A DNA stretch of 49,016 nucleotides, from the NCBI GenBank assembly GCA_021296235.1, contig JAGWAS010000023.1, positions 22,999 through 72,014 on the forward strand. Direction: 5' to 3'. The notes under the pieces were generated by a model. It made no database searches, was not told the DNA's origin, and saw only the letters and a list, made by a program, of their open reading frames with translations. This stretch comes from Paracoccaceae bacterium. GTDB lineage: Bacteria > Pseudomonadota > Alphaproteobacteria > Rhodobacterales > Rhodobacteraceae. Positions 24,760-33,412 of the stretch are shown piece after piece; within the stretch, counting starts at the first letter, position 1; the number at the start of each line of letters is the position of its first letter. The translations under genes and the position numbers were made by a program.

Positions 24760-25313
24760 CCGGCCAGGCCAACAATTGGAGGTCAGCATTGTCCAGAATG
24801 CCTGCAACGGTTGAAGCCCGGCGGCTCAAACCGGCTCCGCAACGTCGCTCTCGTTCGACCGACCTGCCGATCCAAAACGCCACACCGATGGGTATTCCTG
24901 CCACCCGGGGTTGAGTTGATTTCCATTTTCGACATCGACTTGGCGGCAGAACCAGTTCTTGGGAAGCACAAGGTTGACACTGCAAAAGCTGCGGCAACAC
25001 CGGACAAGAATGAACCAGGTTTCACTTCCAATTCCAATCTGCAACGAAGACGGTTGGCATCGGGCGAATTGCACTGGCGGGTCGTATGGTGTCCGGCTAC
25101 GACGAATTCGGAGGGGATTGTCAATTGGGTCGCAACAAATGGCTTTCCGAGGAGCATTCGGTATTTTGCCTTGACGCTATTTCAAAGATTTGAAAGCATC
25201 CCATTACCAAGAAAACCACTGCCTTGTATCGTTACAGACACAAACCATTGTAATCAATCACCCGATCGGGTGCAGAATTAACTCGCAACAGAGTATGCAG
25301 ACAGGGGGAAAAG
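24760..25313. other. 554-base gap before the second importer operon
   Basis: No gene is recognised. A 156-codon plus-strand frame (24811-25281) and a 124-codon minus-strand frame overlap here without start signals or homology. The last 60 bases hold a palindrome and a possible promoter for the binding-protein gene. Confidence 0.45.
25259..25272. promoter_or_regulatory. Perfect 14-bp palindrome CACCCGATCGGGTG
   Basis: A perfect palindrome 41 bases upstream of the ATG of the second binding-protein gene. A weak promoter-like pair flanks it (TTGTAA at 25248 and CAGAAT at 25273), which would place a bound repressor across the spacer. It is the best operator candidate for the hyuAB-importer operon. 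Confidence 0.5.
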
Positions 25314-26309
25314 ATGACTGCACGACACCTTACAGCATTGGCCGCAGCAATTGGCATGGCCGTTGGATTTTCATCATCAGCCGGCGCTCAGGGCAAGAAA
25401 ATCGCATTTTTTGCGGCTGCCTCACAGAATGGCTTCAATCAAGCGATCTACGAGGGCGTGACAGAAAAGGCCATGGAACTGGGTTATGAGGCGGCCATAT
25501 TCGACGGAAAGTTTGACGCGGCTCACCAGTACAGCCAAATTGAGGATGTTCTCGCCAGCGGCAACTATGCCGGGTTCATTGTGGCGCCCAACGATACCGT
25601 TGGCATAGCAGGAGCATTCGAGCAGGTCATTGCGGCCGGAACGCCGATCGCCACCGTCTTGTTCCCGGTTGGCCCGGATTTGACAACGCTTGAACCACAG
25701 GTTGAAGGAATTACAGCCACCGTTGCATCCCCACCGGTCGACGGCGCCACGTTCCAGGCAAACTCAGTGGTGTCGGAATGCGAAGGCAAGAATCCCTGCA
25801 ATGTCGTCATCATAATCGGGGCCAAGATCTTTCCCTTCGACAATCTCCGGCTTGAGACCTTCCTTGAGGTTCTCGGCAGCCATGAGAACATTGAAGTCCT
25901 TTCCGTCGGGGAAGGTTGGTACTCTCCGGAAACGTCACTGACCACCATGACCGATATACTGCAGGCCAATTCGGATGTACATGTCGTGCTGTCGAATGCG
26001 GATCAGCATCTGGTCGGTGCCGAAATTGCCCTTGAAGCTGCGGGGTACAATGTTCCTGAACTTTACCTTTCGGGCGGCGGCGCAGCCTCAATCGCGGTTG
26101 ACGCAATTCGGGAAGGTCGCTGGGACGCCACCCTTGCGTCTTTCCCAAAAACCATGGGATCGCTGGCCATGGAGCAAATAGCAAATGCGATTGAAGGCAA
26201 GCCGGTTACCCAATCCATCAACATGGATACGGCCGGCCCGCTTGAAGCCATGATTGACAAAGCAGTTCTGGACGCGAACCCGGGCTTCAAGGGAGAGTGG
26301 GCTCAGTAG
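25314..26309 (+). CDS. Periplasmic ribose-type binding protein of second importer
   Basis: This 331-residue type I binding protein (Peripla_BP_4-like) has a Sec signal peptide (MTARHLTALAAAIGMAVGFSSSAGAQ). The mature protein opens GKKIAFFAAASQNGFNQAIYEGVTEKAMELGYEA and contains YSQIEDVLASGNYAGFIVAPND, the ligand-pocket turn region typical of ribose-binding relatives. Two cysteines (SECEGKNPCN) could form a disulfide. The ATG at 25314 has GGGGGA upstream. It is followed by two hairpins with T-runs, then hyuA, a layout that would give more binding protein than transporter and enzymes. The ligand is unknown; the hyuAB genes suggest a lactam, imide or related compound rather than a plain sugar. 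Confidence 0.92.
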   Translation: MTARHLTALAAAIGMAVGFSSSAGAQGKKIAFFAAASQNGFNQAIYEGVTEKAMELGYEAAIFDGKFDAAHQYSQIEDVLASGNYAGFIVAPNDTVGIAGAFEQVIAAGTPIATVLFPVGPDLTTLEPQVEGITATVASPPVDGATFQANSVVSECEGKNPCNVVIIIGAKIFPFDNLRLETFLEVLGSHENIEVLSVGEGWYSPETSLTTMTDILQANSDVHVVLSNADQHLVGAEIALEAAGYNVPELYLSGGGAASIAVDAIREGRWDATLASFPKTMGSLAMEQIANAIEGKPVTQSINMDTAGPLEAMIDKAVLDANPGFKGEWAQ

Positions 26310-26324
26310 CCGCACGGCTTTTTT
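26308..26324 (+). terminator. Short hairpin with six T's after binding-protein gene
   Basis: AGCC and GGCT arms (26308-26311, 26316-26319) flank a four-base loop and are followed directly by TTTTTT at 26319-26324, overlapping the stop codon. The short stem suggests a weak, leaky terminator. Confidence 0.4.
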
Positions 26325-26335
26325 GACGAACAGAA

Positions 26336-26369
26336 CGGCCGGGGAACATTGCTCCGGCCGGTCATTTTT
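26336..26369 (+). terminator. GC-rich hairpin plus T-run between binding protein and hyuA
   Basis: CGGCCGG (26336-26342) pairs with CCGGCCG (26354-26360), extended by a G-T and a G-C pair, with a seven-base loop. TTTTT follows at 26365-26369. It is a good candidate for partial intrinsic termination that sets the ratio of binding protein to downstream products. Confidence 0.6.
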
Positions 26370-26386
26370 GGCAGGGGGACGGAGAA

Positions 26387-28417
26387 GTGGTTGCGCGTTA
26401 CCGCGTTTCCGCCGACATTGGCGGAACATTCACCGATATCATCCGGCAAGACAGCAGGACCGGCGAATGCTCTGCCTTTAAGGTGCTGTCCACGCCGAAA
26501 AATCCGGCAGTCGCGGTGCTGCAGGGAATTGAAGCCGCGATCCCGGATGACGCGGAAATTGATCTGTTCGTGCATGGAACCACCGTTGGCCTCAACGCCC
26601 TGCTGACCCGTCGCGGGGCAAAGGTCGCCTTGCTGACGACCCAGAACTTTCGAGACATCTACACCATTCAGGGCAACGATCGGGGTGAGATCTTCTCGAT
26701 TCACTGGAACAAGCCCGCGCCTTTGGTCGGCTTGGAAGACACGTTCACCGCAAGGGAGAGAATAGCCGCAAACGGCGAGATCGCGGAACCGCTCCACACC
26801 AGTGATTTGGATCGTCTGGTGGAGGCGTCCCTTGCAAGGGGTTACGAGGCGATTGCCATTTCGTTCCTCTTTTCATTCAAGAATCCAGAACACGAACTCG
26901 CGGCGGCAGAATATCTTGGCGAACGGCTTCCCGGCGTTGCAATCGCCTTATCGCATCGGGTTTCGCCCGAATGGCGGGAGTTCGACCGAACGTCAACAAC
27001 GGTCATGGACAGCTACCTTGCACCGGTGGTTCGGACCTACCTGGAAACGCTTGTTGACAATCTGTCCGTTCGGCTTCCCGCCGGGCAATGCCTCCATGTC
27101 ATGGAGTCTAACGGCGGGATCATGTCAGCGGCATCCGCAAGCGAAACACCGTTGCAGACACTATTGTCCGGACCCGTGGGCGGAGCAATCGGAGGCAAGG
27201 CTCTTTCAAAAGCCACGGGCAAGCCCAACCTGATCTGCATCGACATGGGCGGAACTTCATTCGACGCCAGTCTTGTTATCGACGGGTTCCCTTCAACGTC
27301 GAACGAAAAGAAGCTGGAAGGGCTGCCCCTCCAAATGTCCGTTGTCGACATACACGTGATCGGCGCCGGCGGGGGATCGATCGCTTGGGAGGAAGCGAGC
27401 GCTGTTCGGGTTGGCCCGCGGTCAGCGGGCGCAAACCCGGGCCCCGTGTGCTATGGGCTGGGCGGGTCGGAACCAACCGTCTCGGACGCCAATCTGGTGC
27501 TCGGGAGACTGGACGGCGCCAACTTTCCGGGCGGGAAAATGAAACTTGACCGAAACGCTGCAGTGAAGGCGGTCGGCGAGATGGGTCGGATTTTCGGCCT
27601 GTCTGCAGAAGCGATGGCACAGGGTGTTGTTGACATAATCAACGCCAAGATGGCGGATGCAATCCGCACCATCACCGTCCAGCGCGGGATTGATCCTCGA
27701 GAGTTTTCGCTGGTGGCTTTCGGTGGAGCTGGACCATCACAGGCCGCCGCGCTGGCCGAGGAACTCCAGATCGGCGAGGTCATCGTTCCGGTGCATCCCG
27801 GTGCGTTCTCCGCTTGGGGAATGCTCCAAACCGATGTGCGCCACGACTTCAAGGAAACTCTGTACGGCTACTGGGATCTCATTGAGCCAAAGACGCTTGA
27901 GATTGCCTATTCGGCACTTGAGGCAAAAGGGCACGCGTTCCTGGTCAAGGAAGGCATTGCGCCCGAAGCGATCAGTTTCGAACGTGGAATCGATTTCCGC
28001 TATTACGGTCAGGAGTACGTTCTGACGATTCCCGTGCCGACCGGTCCGATCGACATGGACGCGGTTCGCCATTCATTCGATGCCGCCTATGAACGCCAGT
28101 ACGGCCATTCGAGCCCGGACAACCGGGTTGAAATGGCAAATGTCCGCTTGGCCGCTTTGGGCCGGTTGCCTCGGCCTGATACCGCTCCCCCTGCCGCGAC
28201 TCGAACGGACACACGGCGCGAACGCGATGTAATGTTCTCCGGTGTTCGGCGAACCACCACCGTTCTGGACAGAAACGGCATGGGCAACGGAGATATTGTC
28301 GTTGGGCCGGCAATCATTGAGGAAAACACCGCGACCACTCTGGTGCCACCCGGCTGGCAGGCTATGCCGATTGAAGGCGGGCATTTGTCGATGACAAGAA
28401 CGGAGGCGTCGAAATGA
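26387..28417 (+). CDS. hyuA: Hydantoinase/oxoprolinase subunit A
   Basis: This 676-residue protein of the HyuA family supplies the ATP-dependent half of N-methylhydantoinase, 5-oxoprolinase-like and caprolactamase enzymes, which open a lactam or imide ring in the cytoplasm. The N-terminus carries the actin-like phosphate loop (YRVSADIGGTFTDI, residues 4-17). The domain core has GTTVGLNALLTRRGAKVALLTTQNFRD, later ICIDMGGTSFDASLV and GAGGGSIAW, then FGGAGPSQA. The start is a GTG at 26387, with GGGGGA about seven bases upstream. Its stop overlaps the hyuB start as ATGA. The exact substrate is not readable; acetophenone and acetone carboxylases share this architecture. Confidence 0.9.
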   Translation: MVARYRVSADIGGTFTDIIRQDSRTGECSAFKVLSTPKNPAVAVLQGIEAAIPDDAEIDLFVHGTTVGLNALLTRRGAKVALLTTQNFRDIYTIQGNDRGEIFSIHWNKPAPLVGLEDTFTARERIAANGEIAEPLHTSDLDRLVEASLARGYEAIAISFLFSFKNPEHELAAAEYLGERLPGVAIALSHRVSPEWREFDRTSTTVMDSYLAPVVRTYLETLVDNLSVRLPAGQCLHVMESNGGIMSAASASETPLQTLLSGPVGGAIGGKALSKATGKPNLICIDMGGTSFDASLVIDGFPSTSNEKKLEGLPLQMSVVDIHVIGAGGGSIAWEEASAVRVGPRSAGANPGPVCYGLGGSEPTVSDANLVLGRLDGANFPGGKMKLDRNAAVKAVGEMGRIFGLSAEAMAQGVVDIINAKMADAIRTITVQRGIDPREFSLVAFGGAGPSQAAALAEELQIGEVIVPVHPGAFSAWGMLQTDVRHDFKETLYGYWDLIEPKTLEIAYSALEAKGHAFLVKEGIAPEAISFERGIDFRYYGQEYVLTIPVPTGPIDMDAVRHSFDAAYERQYGHSSPDNRVEMANVRLAALGRLPRPDTAPPAATRTDTRRERDVMFSGVRRTTTVLDRNGMGNGDIVVGPAIIEENTATTLVPPGWQAMPIEGGHLSMTRTEASK

Positions 28418-30120
28418 CCGCGGCCACCGATCCGATCACCACGGAAGTCGTACGGAATTTTGTCATTTCCTGCGCCGAGGACATGAATGCCTCACTTTGG
28501 CGTTCGGCGCATTCCGCAGTGATCTATGAAGGAAAGGACAGTGCAGTCGCCCTGTTGGACGAACACGGCAACATGCTTGGTCAATCCACCGGCGTTCCGC
28601 TGTTCATAGGTGCCATCGACGCCTGCGTGCACCATGTCATGGACTATTATGGCGACGATATCGCCGAAGGCGACATCTTCATCATGAACGACAGTTACAT
28701 GCAGGGTACACACCTTCATGACGTCACAGCCGTCGGGCCTATCTTCCACGGCGGCGAACTGATCGGGTTTGGTGCCGCCAGGGCACATTGGAGCGACATC
28801 GGTGCGATTGATCCCGGTTCAACCATGGAGTCCACCAACATCTATCAGGAGGGACTGCGCCTCGGACCGACCAGGATCGTGAGCGGGGGCACACCAATCC
28901 GGGAGTGGTTTGATCACCTCAGGCTGAACACCCGCTTGCCGGATGCATCCATCGGTGATCTCGGCGCTCAGATTGCGGCGGTCCGAACCGGCGAAAGACG
29001 CCTTTCCCAGCTGCTTGAGCGAATTGGCACCAAAACCTATCGCGCATCCTGTCAGGACATATTCGAGCAGGCGCGGCGTCTTGACCGCGAAGCGATATCT
29101 GCAATCAAGGATGGAACCTGGTCGCGCGCGGGTTATCTCGACAATGACGGTTTCAGCGACGACCCGGTTAAGGTTGAGTTGAAACTGACCATTGAAGGTG
29201 ACTCGTTGACTGTGGATCTGACCGGTTCATCAGGACCGGTTTCCGGATCCGTCAATTGCGGTGCAAAGCAGACCGAATCGCTCTTGCGTCTTGCCTACAA
29301 GACCATGATCAATCCCGATCGTGCGATCACCGGCGGATCTTTCGAAACCATGACCGTAAAGATTCCGGACGATTGCATGTTCAACGCGCGGGAACCGGTC
29401 GCATGCGAATGGTACTTCACTGGACTTGGCCTCCTGGCGGACCTCTTCATATCCTGCATGTCGGAAGCAATCCCCGAAAGATCCACGGCGGCGCATTACG
29501 GTGACAGCATGGTCGCCGGGTTCTTTTCCGTCGATCCCAAGAGAGGCCAGTGGATGGCGATCGAGCCGACTGCCGGCGGTTGGGGCGGTCGCGCCGACAG
29601 CGACGGGGAAAACGCCTTGATTAATCTTGTGAACGGCGGGTTCAGGAACATTCCGGCAGAGGTTTATGAGACCAAATTCCCGATCCGGGTGGAAGAATTC
29701 TCACTGCGAGCCGATTCCGGCGGTGCCGGACGCCATCGCGGCGGTTGTGGTGTTGTCAGATCCTACAGACTTCTTGAAGACTGCCATTGCGCCCTTTGGT
29801 TCGAGAGGTCAAAGACCCCGGCTTGGGGCCTGAATGGAGGGTCCGACGGAACCGGACCACGGATCGAAATCAGACAACCCGACGGAACTGTTGAATATCT
29901 GCTCAAGATGCGGGCGCGCGAATTCAAGGCGGGAACGGTCATAGAAACCATGACCGGTGGAGGCGGAGGAAACGGCGATCCGAGGGCTCGCCCCTTTCTT
30001 GAAGTGCTGGCAGATGTTCGCCAGGGGCTCGTTGGCGCAGAAGCCGCCTGGAAGGACTATGGCGTAAGGATCGGGCCCGACATGCAGGTTGACGAGACCG
30101 CATCGGACCCGCGGCGTTGA
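28414..30120 (+). CDS. hyuB: Hydantoinase/oxoprolinase subunit B
   Basis: This 568-residue HyuB-family partner of HyuA carries the hydrolytic site of the complex. Family segments are clear: TTEVVRNFVISCAEDMNASLWRSAHSAVIYEGKD near the start, DIFIMNDSYMQGTHLHDVT (residues of about 85-105, with candidate metal ligands), AHWSDIGAIDPGS, and the Gly-rich ADSGGAGRHRGGCGVVR near residue 430. The C-terminal MTGGGGGNGDP block is also typical. It overlaps hyuA by four bases and is followed immediately by the ABC ATPase gene, so enzyme and importer are co-produced. Confidence 0.9.
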   Translation: MTAATDPITTEVVRNFVISCAEDMNASLWRSAHSAVIYEGKDSAVALLDEHGNMLGQSTGVPLFIGAIDACVHHVMDYYGDDIAEGDIFIMNDSYMQGTHLHDVTAVGPIFHGGELIGFGAARAHWSDIGAIDPGSTMESTNIYQEGLRLGPTRIVSGGTPIREWFDHLRLNTRLPDASIGDLGAQIAAVRTGERRLSQLLERIGTKTYRASCQDIFEQARRLDREAISAIKDGTWSRAGYLDNDGFSDDPVKVELKLTIEGDSLTVDLTGSSGPVSGSVNCGAKQTESLLRLAYKTMINPDRAITGGSFETMTVKIPDDCMFNAREPVACEWYFTGLGLLADLFISCMSEAIPERSTAAHYGDSMVAGFFSVDPKRGQWMAIEPTAGGWGGRADSDGENALINLVNGGFRNIPAEVYETKFPIRVEEFSLRADSGGAGRHRGGCGVVRSYRLLEDCHCALWFERSKTPAWGLNGGSDGTGPRIEIRQPDGTVEYLLKMRAREFKAGTVIETMTGGGGGNGDPRARPFLEVLADVRQGLVGAEAAWKDYGVRIGPDMQVDETASDPRR

Positions 30121-30122
30121 CC

Positions 30123-31655
30123 ATGACGTTAGCCACGGATGACGGTGTCGCCATTCGTGCAGAGGGCATCGGTGTTTCATTCGGCGGAGTACCTGTTCTC
30201 AGCGACGTTACGCTGGAAATTCTACCCGGCGAAATCCACGGCCTGATCGGGGAAAACGGTGCCGGAAAATCCACGTTGGGCAAGGTGTTCGGCGGCTACT
30301 ACCAAGCGTCCACAGGCAGCCTGCGGATTTTTGGCGAGGATATTCCCAAATGGGATCCACCAACGGCCCTCGCCAACGGCGTTGCGATGATGCATCAGGA
30401 ATTGCAGCTGGTTCCGGCGCTTACCGTGGCCCAAAACGTGTATCTCGGCCTGGAACACCAGAGCTGGAGCATTCTGCACAGGGACGAAGCTGGACGCCTT
30501 AAGAAGTTGATGGAAAACAGCGGCTTTGAACTTGACCCGAACGCGGTGGTCGGCGACTTGCCAATCGCCGACCAGCAAAAAATTGAGATCCTGCGCGCCC
30601 TGGCACGCAATGCCAAGGTCATCGTAATGGATGAACCGACATCTTCCCTGTCCAAGGATGAAGTCGACCAATTGCACAAATCCATGCAAACCTTGCGAGA
30701 CGAGGGGCGCACAGTCATCTACGTATCCCACTTTCTGGATGACATCCTTGCGGTAACCGACCGCGTAACCGCACTCCGCGACGGCAGGTTCGTAAAGACA
30801 TCCACAACTTCCGATGAAAGCAGGAGCAGCCTGGTTTCAGCCATGTTGGGCGGCGGAAAGATGGAAACGCCGTTTCCGGCCAAAATGCGGCCCGCCGCCA
30901 CCACCCCGGTCTTGGAAGTCGAAGATCTGCGCAGCGCGACAGGGGTAAAGGGAGCAACCCTGTTGATCGGAAAGGGTGAAATCGTCGGGTTGATCGGGTT
31001 GGTGGGAAGCGGTCGGAGCGAAATCGCCCGAGCTGTCATAGGTGCCGATCCGGCGATTTCCGGCGAGGTCAGGCTGAATGGGGTTCCGTATGCGGACCGG
31101 ACACTTGCCAAGTCGGCGGAGCATGGGCTGGTGATGGTGCCCGAAGACCGTCGCCGCCAAGGCCTCGTGATGACCATGGCTGTTCGGGCAAACATGATGT
31201 TGCCGCATCTCGACCAATTTTCCTCGGTTGGCATGGTGAAGACCGCGGAAGAAAAATCCCGGACACGCGAACTCATTGATCACCTCCGCATTCGCCCTGC
31301 CGCAGTTGACGGAAACGTGTCGAAGTTTTCCGGCGGCAACCAGCAGAAGGTTCTGTTCGGAAAATGGCTGGTGGAACACCCTGCCATTGTCATTCTTGAT
31401 GAACCCAGCCGCGGGGTTGATGTCGGGGCTCGCGAACGAATTCATGAGGCCATTGCGGAACTCGCGGCGGCAGGTGCCGCGATCCTTCTAATCTCCAGTG
31501 AAATTGACGAGGTTCTTGGTTTGGCCCACCGCTGCTATCTGGTTGACCGTGGCCGAACCGTTGAGGAAATAAGTCCGGAGGACCACACGGAGGCGTCAAT
31601 CCTGTCGGCGCTTTTTCAGCATCAGGCGGCAGTCAATACGGAAATGACATCATGA
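30123..31655 (+). CDS. Ribose-type ABC importer ATP-binding protein of second system
   Basis: This 510-residue double-NBD protein is RbsA/MglA-like. NBD1 has Walker A GENGAGKST, a degenerate signature (LPIADQQKIEILRAL) and Walker B VIVMDEPTSSLSKDE. NBD2 has the expected degenerate P-loop (GLVGSGRSE), signature SGGNQQKVLFGKWL and Walker B IVILDEPSRGVD. The ATG at 30123 lies two bases after the hyuB stop; a TTG at 30117 that overlaps that stop as TTGA is an equally possible coupled start. It ends overlapping the permease gene by four bases. Confidence 0.92.
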   Translation: MTLATDDGVAIRAEGIGVSFGGVPVLSDVTLEILPGEIHGLIGENGAGKSTLGKVFGGYYQASTGSLRIFGEDIPKWDPPTALANGVAMMHQELQLVPALTVAQNVYLGLEHQSWSILHRDEAGRLKKLMENSGFELDPNAVVGDLPIADQQKIEILRALARNAKVIVMDEPTSSLSKDEVDQLHKSMQTLRDEGRTVIYVSHFLDDILAVTDRVTALRDGRFVKTSTTSDESRSSLVSAMLGGGKMETPFPAKMRPAATTPVLEVEDLRSATGVKGATLLIGKGEIVGLIGLVGSGRSEIARAVIGADPAISGEVRLNGVPYADRTLAKSAEHGLVMVPEDRRRQGLVMTMAVRANMMLPHLDQFSSVGMVKTAEEKSRTRELIDHLRIRPAAVDGNVSKFSGGNQQKVLFGKWLVEHPAIVILDEPSRGVDVGARERIHEAIAELAAAGAAILLISSEIDEVLGLAHRCYLVDRGRTVEEISPEDHTEASILSALFQHQAAVNTEMTS

Positions 31656-32584
31656 GTTGGTTCGGTTTCGCGCGCTTTTTCCAAAGCTATGCTGTCCTGG
31701 TCATGATTGTTCTCCTAATGGCGGCACTCAGCTTTATGTCGGACAGCTTCCTGACGTTCCGGAACCTGTTGAACATTCTCAACCAAAATACCCCTCTCGC
31801 CATCATGGCGGCAGCGATGACTCTGGTAATCATTGCCGGTGGATTTGATCTGTCGGTCGGGTCGATCTTTGCCATGGGTGCCGTCTGCTCAGCTTGGATT
31901 GCCCTTCACGTCGATCCCTATCTCGGGTTGTTCATGGCCCCTGTCATCGGCCTTGTCCTTGGTATCATCAATGGATTTGCAATCACGCTTCTCAACGTTC
32001 ACTCCTTTCTCGCAACCATCGCCACCAGCCTGATTTTCAAGGGCATCGCAATCGTCATCTCTGATGGCCGGCTGATTCCGGTCCGAATGGATGAATTCAC
32101 CTGGCTCGGTCGGGGAAAGATCGGCGGCGCCTTCATTTCGGTCTGGGTCATGATCGCCTTCGCACTTGTCTTGAGCCTTGTTCTTACGCGCACCACCTTC
32201 GGACGCAGGGTGCTGTCGGTCGGCGGGAACGAGGAGGCTGCGATACTGTCGGGCATTCGGACCAACAGAATCAAGATCGCGACTTTTGCCATTGCGGGTC
32301 TTGCCGCAGGCCTGGCGTCGGCGATAGCAGCGTCACGCATCTCCCTGGGCCAAGCGTCTGCGGGAACAGGCATGGAGTTGCAGGCCATTGCGGCAGTTAT
32401 TCTCGGCGGCACGAGCATCTATGGCGGCGTGGGTGCAGTTTGGAGAAGCGTCGCCGGAGTTTTCCTGTTGGCTTTGATCAACAATGGCTTCAATATTCTT
32501 AACGCCGACCCCTTCTACCGCGATCTGACAACGGGATTGATCATTCTGGCCGCGATCGGGATCAGCGCCAGCGGGCGGAGGTGA
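31652..32584 (+). CDS. Ribose-type ABC importer permease of second system
   Basis: This 310-residue RbsC-like permease has the family motif AGGFDLSVGSIFAMGAV (around residue 65) and AIAAVILGGTSIYGGVGAVWRSVAGVFLLALINNGFNIL near the C-terminus. About eight to ten helices are evident. Only one permease gene is present, so a homodimer is expected, unlike the two-permease system at 9.7-11.8 kb. The ATG overlaps the ATPase stop as ATGA. Last gene of the operon. Confidence 0.92.
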   Translation: MSWFGFARFFQSYAVLVMIVLLMAALSFMSDSFLTFRNLLNILNQNTPLAIMAAAMTLVIIAGGFDLSVGSIFAMGAVCSAWIALHVDPYLGLFMAPVIGLVLGIINGFAITLLNVHSFLATIATSLIFKGIAIVISDGRLIPVRMDEFTWLGRGKIGGAFISVWVMIAFALVLSLVLTRTTFGRRVLSVGGNEEAAILSGIRTNRIKIATFAIAGLAAGLASAIAASRISLGQASAGTGMELQAIAAVILGGTSIYGGVGAVWRSVAGVFLLALINNGFNILNADPFYRDLTTGLIILAAIGISASGRR

Positions 32585-32844
32585 TAGGGACAAAGCAGCC
32601 CACACCTGCCGCTTAACACGAAAAGTCTGCTCCGGTTCCAACCTGGACCAGGCGTAGGATTGTATCCTTGCGGCAGGAATTTGTGGAAATTGCCTTGAGC
32701 AGCCGCGGAAGATGGGCGGGCTTGCGCACTACATTCAAAAAGGGATGAACATCCCCGCCAGCCCAGTGTAAGGATTGGCACCATGGCACACCAACAGATT
32801 TACCGGTTGCGGCAGTCTGAGCACCTGCCGGGGAGTCCAAAAAA

Positions 32845-33396
32845 TTGACTCCTTCCGGTAAATGGCTGGATTGTCCGGAGTGCGGCCACCGGCAACTTGC
32901 TTCCGAAAATGGTTCCGCAGCGGACAAGCCCAACCGGAATTGTCCAAAATGCGGCCATCAACGGAAATTGCAGCCGACGGACCGGCAATCCGGCGCGCCT
33001 TCAGGAAATTCGGGTTCAACCGAAACTGCGGCAGATGAAGTGATGGCAAGTTTCTCCGAAGGGTCGGGAATGTTGGACCTCCTCAGGGAAGAGGCGAGGT
33101 TTTCCAACGAAATGCGCAGACGGAACCATATGGCGCCGAATGAGACTGCAATTGAAGATGACAATGAACGCAAACCGCCGGAAGCCGTCCGGAAAGAGGG
33201 CGACATCAGAGTGGCCGCAGTTCTGGTGGGTCTGCTGACGGCTGGCTGGCTGGCCCTGGAATACAATGACCGACTTGCCGCGGAATTTCCTGCGGCCGCG
33301 CCCCTGATTGAGTCATTTCGCGACACCGCACTTGATATTGCTGAAAGGGCAACCGCGCTGTTCGCTCGACTTGAAGAGCAATTCCCCAACCGATGA
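32845..33396 (+). CDS. Double zinc-ribbon membrane protein
   Basis: This 183-residue protein of unknown function has two CxxC pairs at the N-terminus (C10/C13 in DCPECGH and C33/C36 in NCPKCGH), which should bind one zinc. A polar, low-complexity linker (about 40-115) follows, then one membrane span (about 122-140, VAAVLVGLLTAGWLALEY) and a short amphipathic tail. The start is a TTG at 32845, with GGGGAG eight bases upstream; an in-frame stop at 32818-32820 excludes longer forms. It converges with the DUF4175 gene. Similar zinc-ribbon/TM proteins are widespread in alphaproteobacteria, but no activity is known to me. Confidence 0.7.
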   Translation: MTPSGKWLDCPECGHRQLASENGSAADKPNRNCPKCGHQRKLQPTDRQSGAPSGNSGSTETAADEVMASFSEGSGMLDLLREEARFSNEMRRRNHMAPNETAIEDDNERKPPEAVRKEGDIRVAAVLVGLLTAGWLALEYNDRLAAEFPAAAPLIESFRDTALDIAERATALFARLEEQFPNR

Positions 33397-33412
33397 AACG
33401 CCGCTCAAGGCG

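Noticed and set aside
24811..25281. 156-codon plus-strand open frame before the second importer
   Set aside because: It has no domain and no ribosome binding site, and it covers the palindrome and likely promoter of the next gene.
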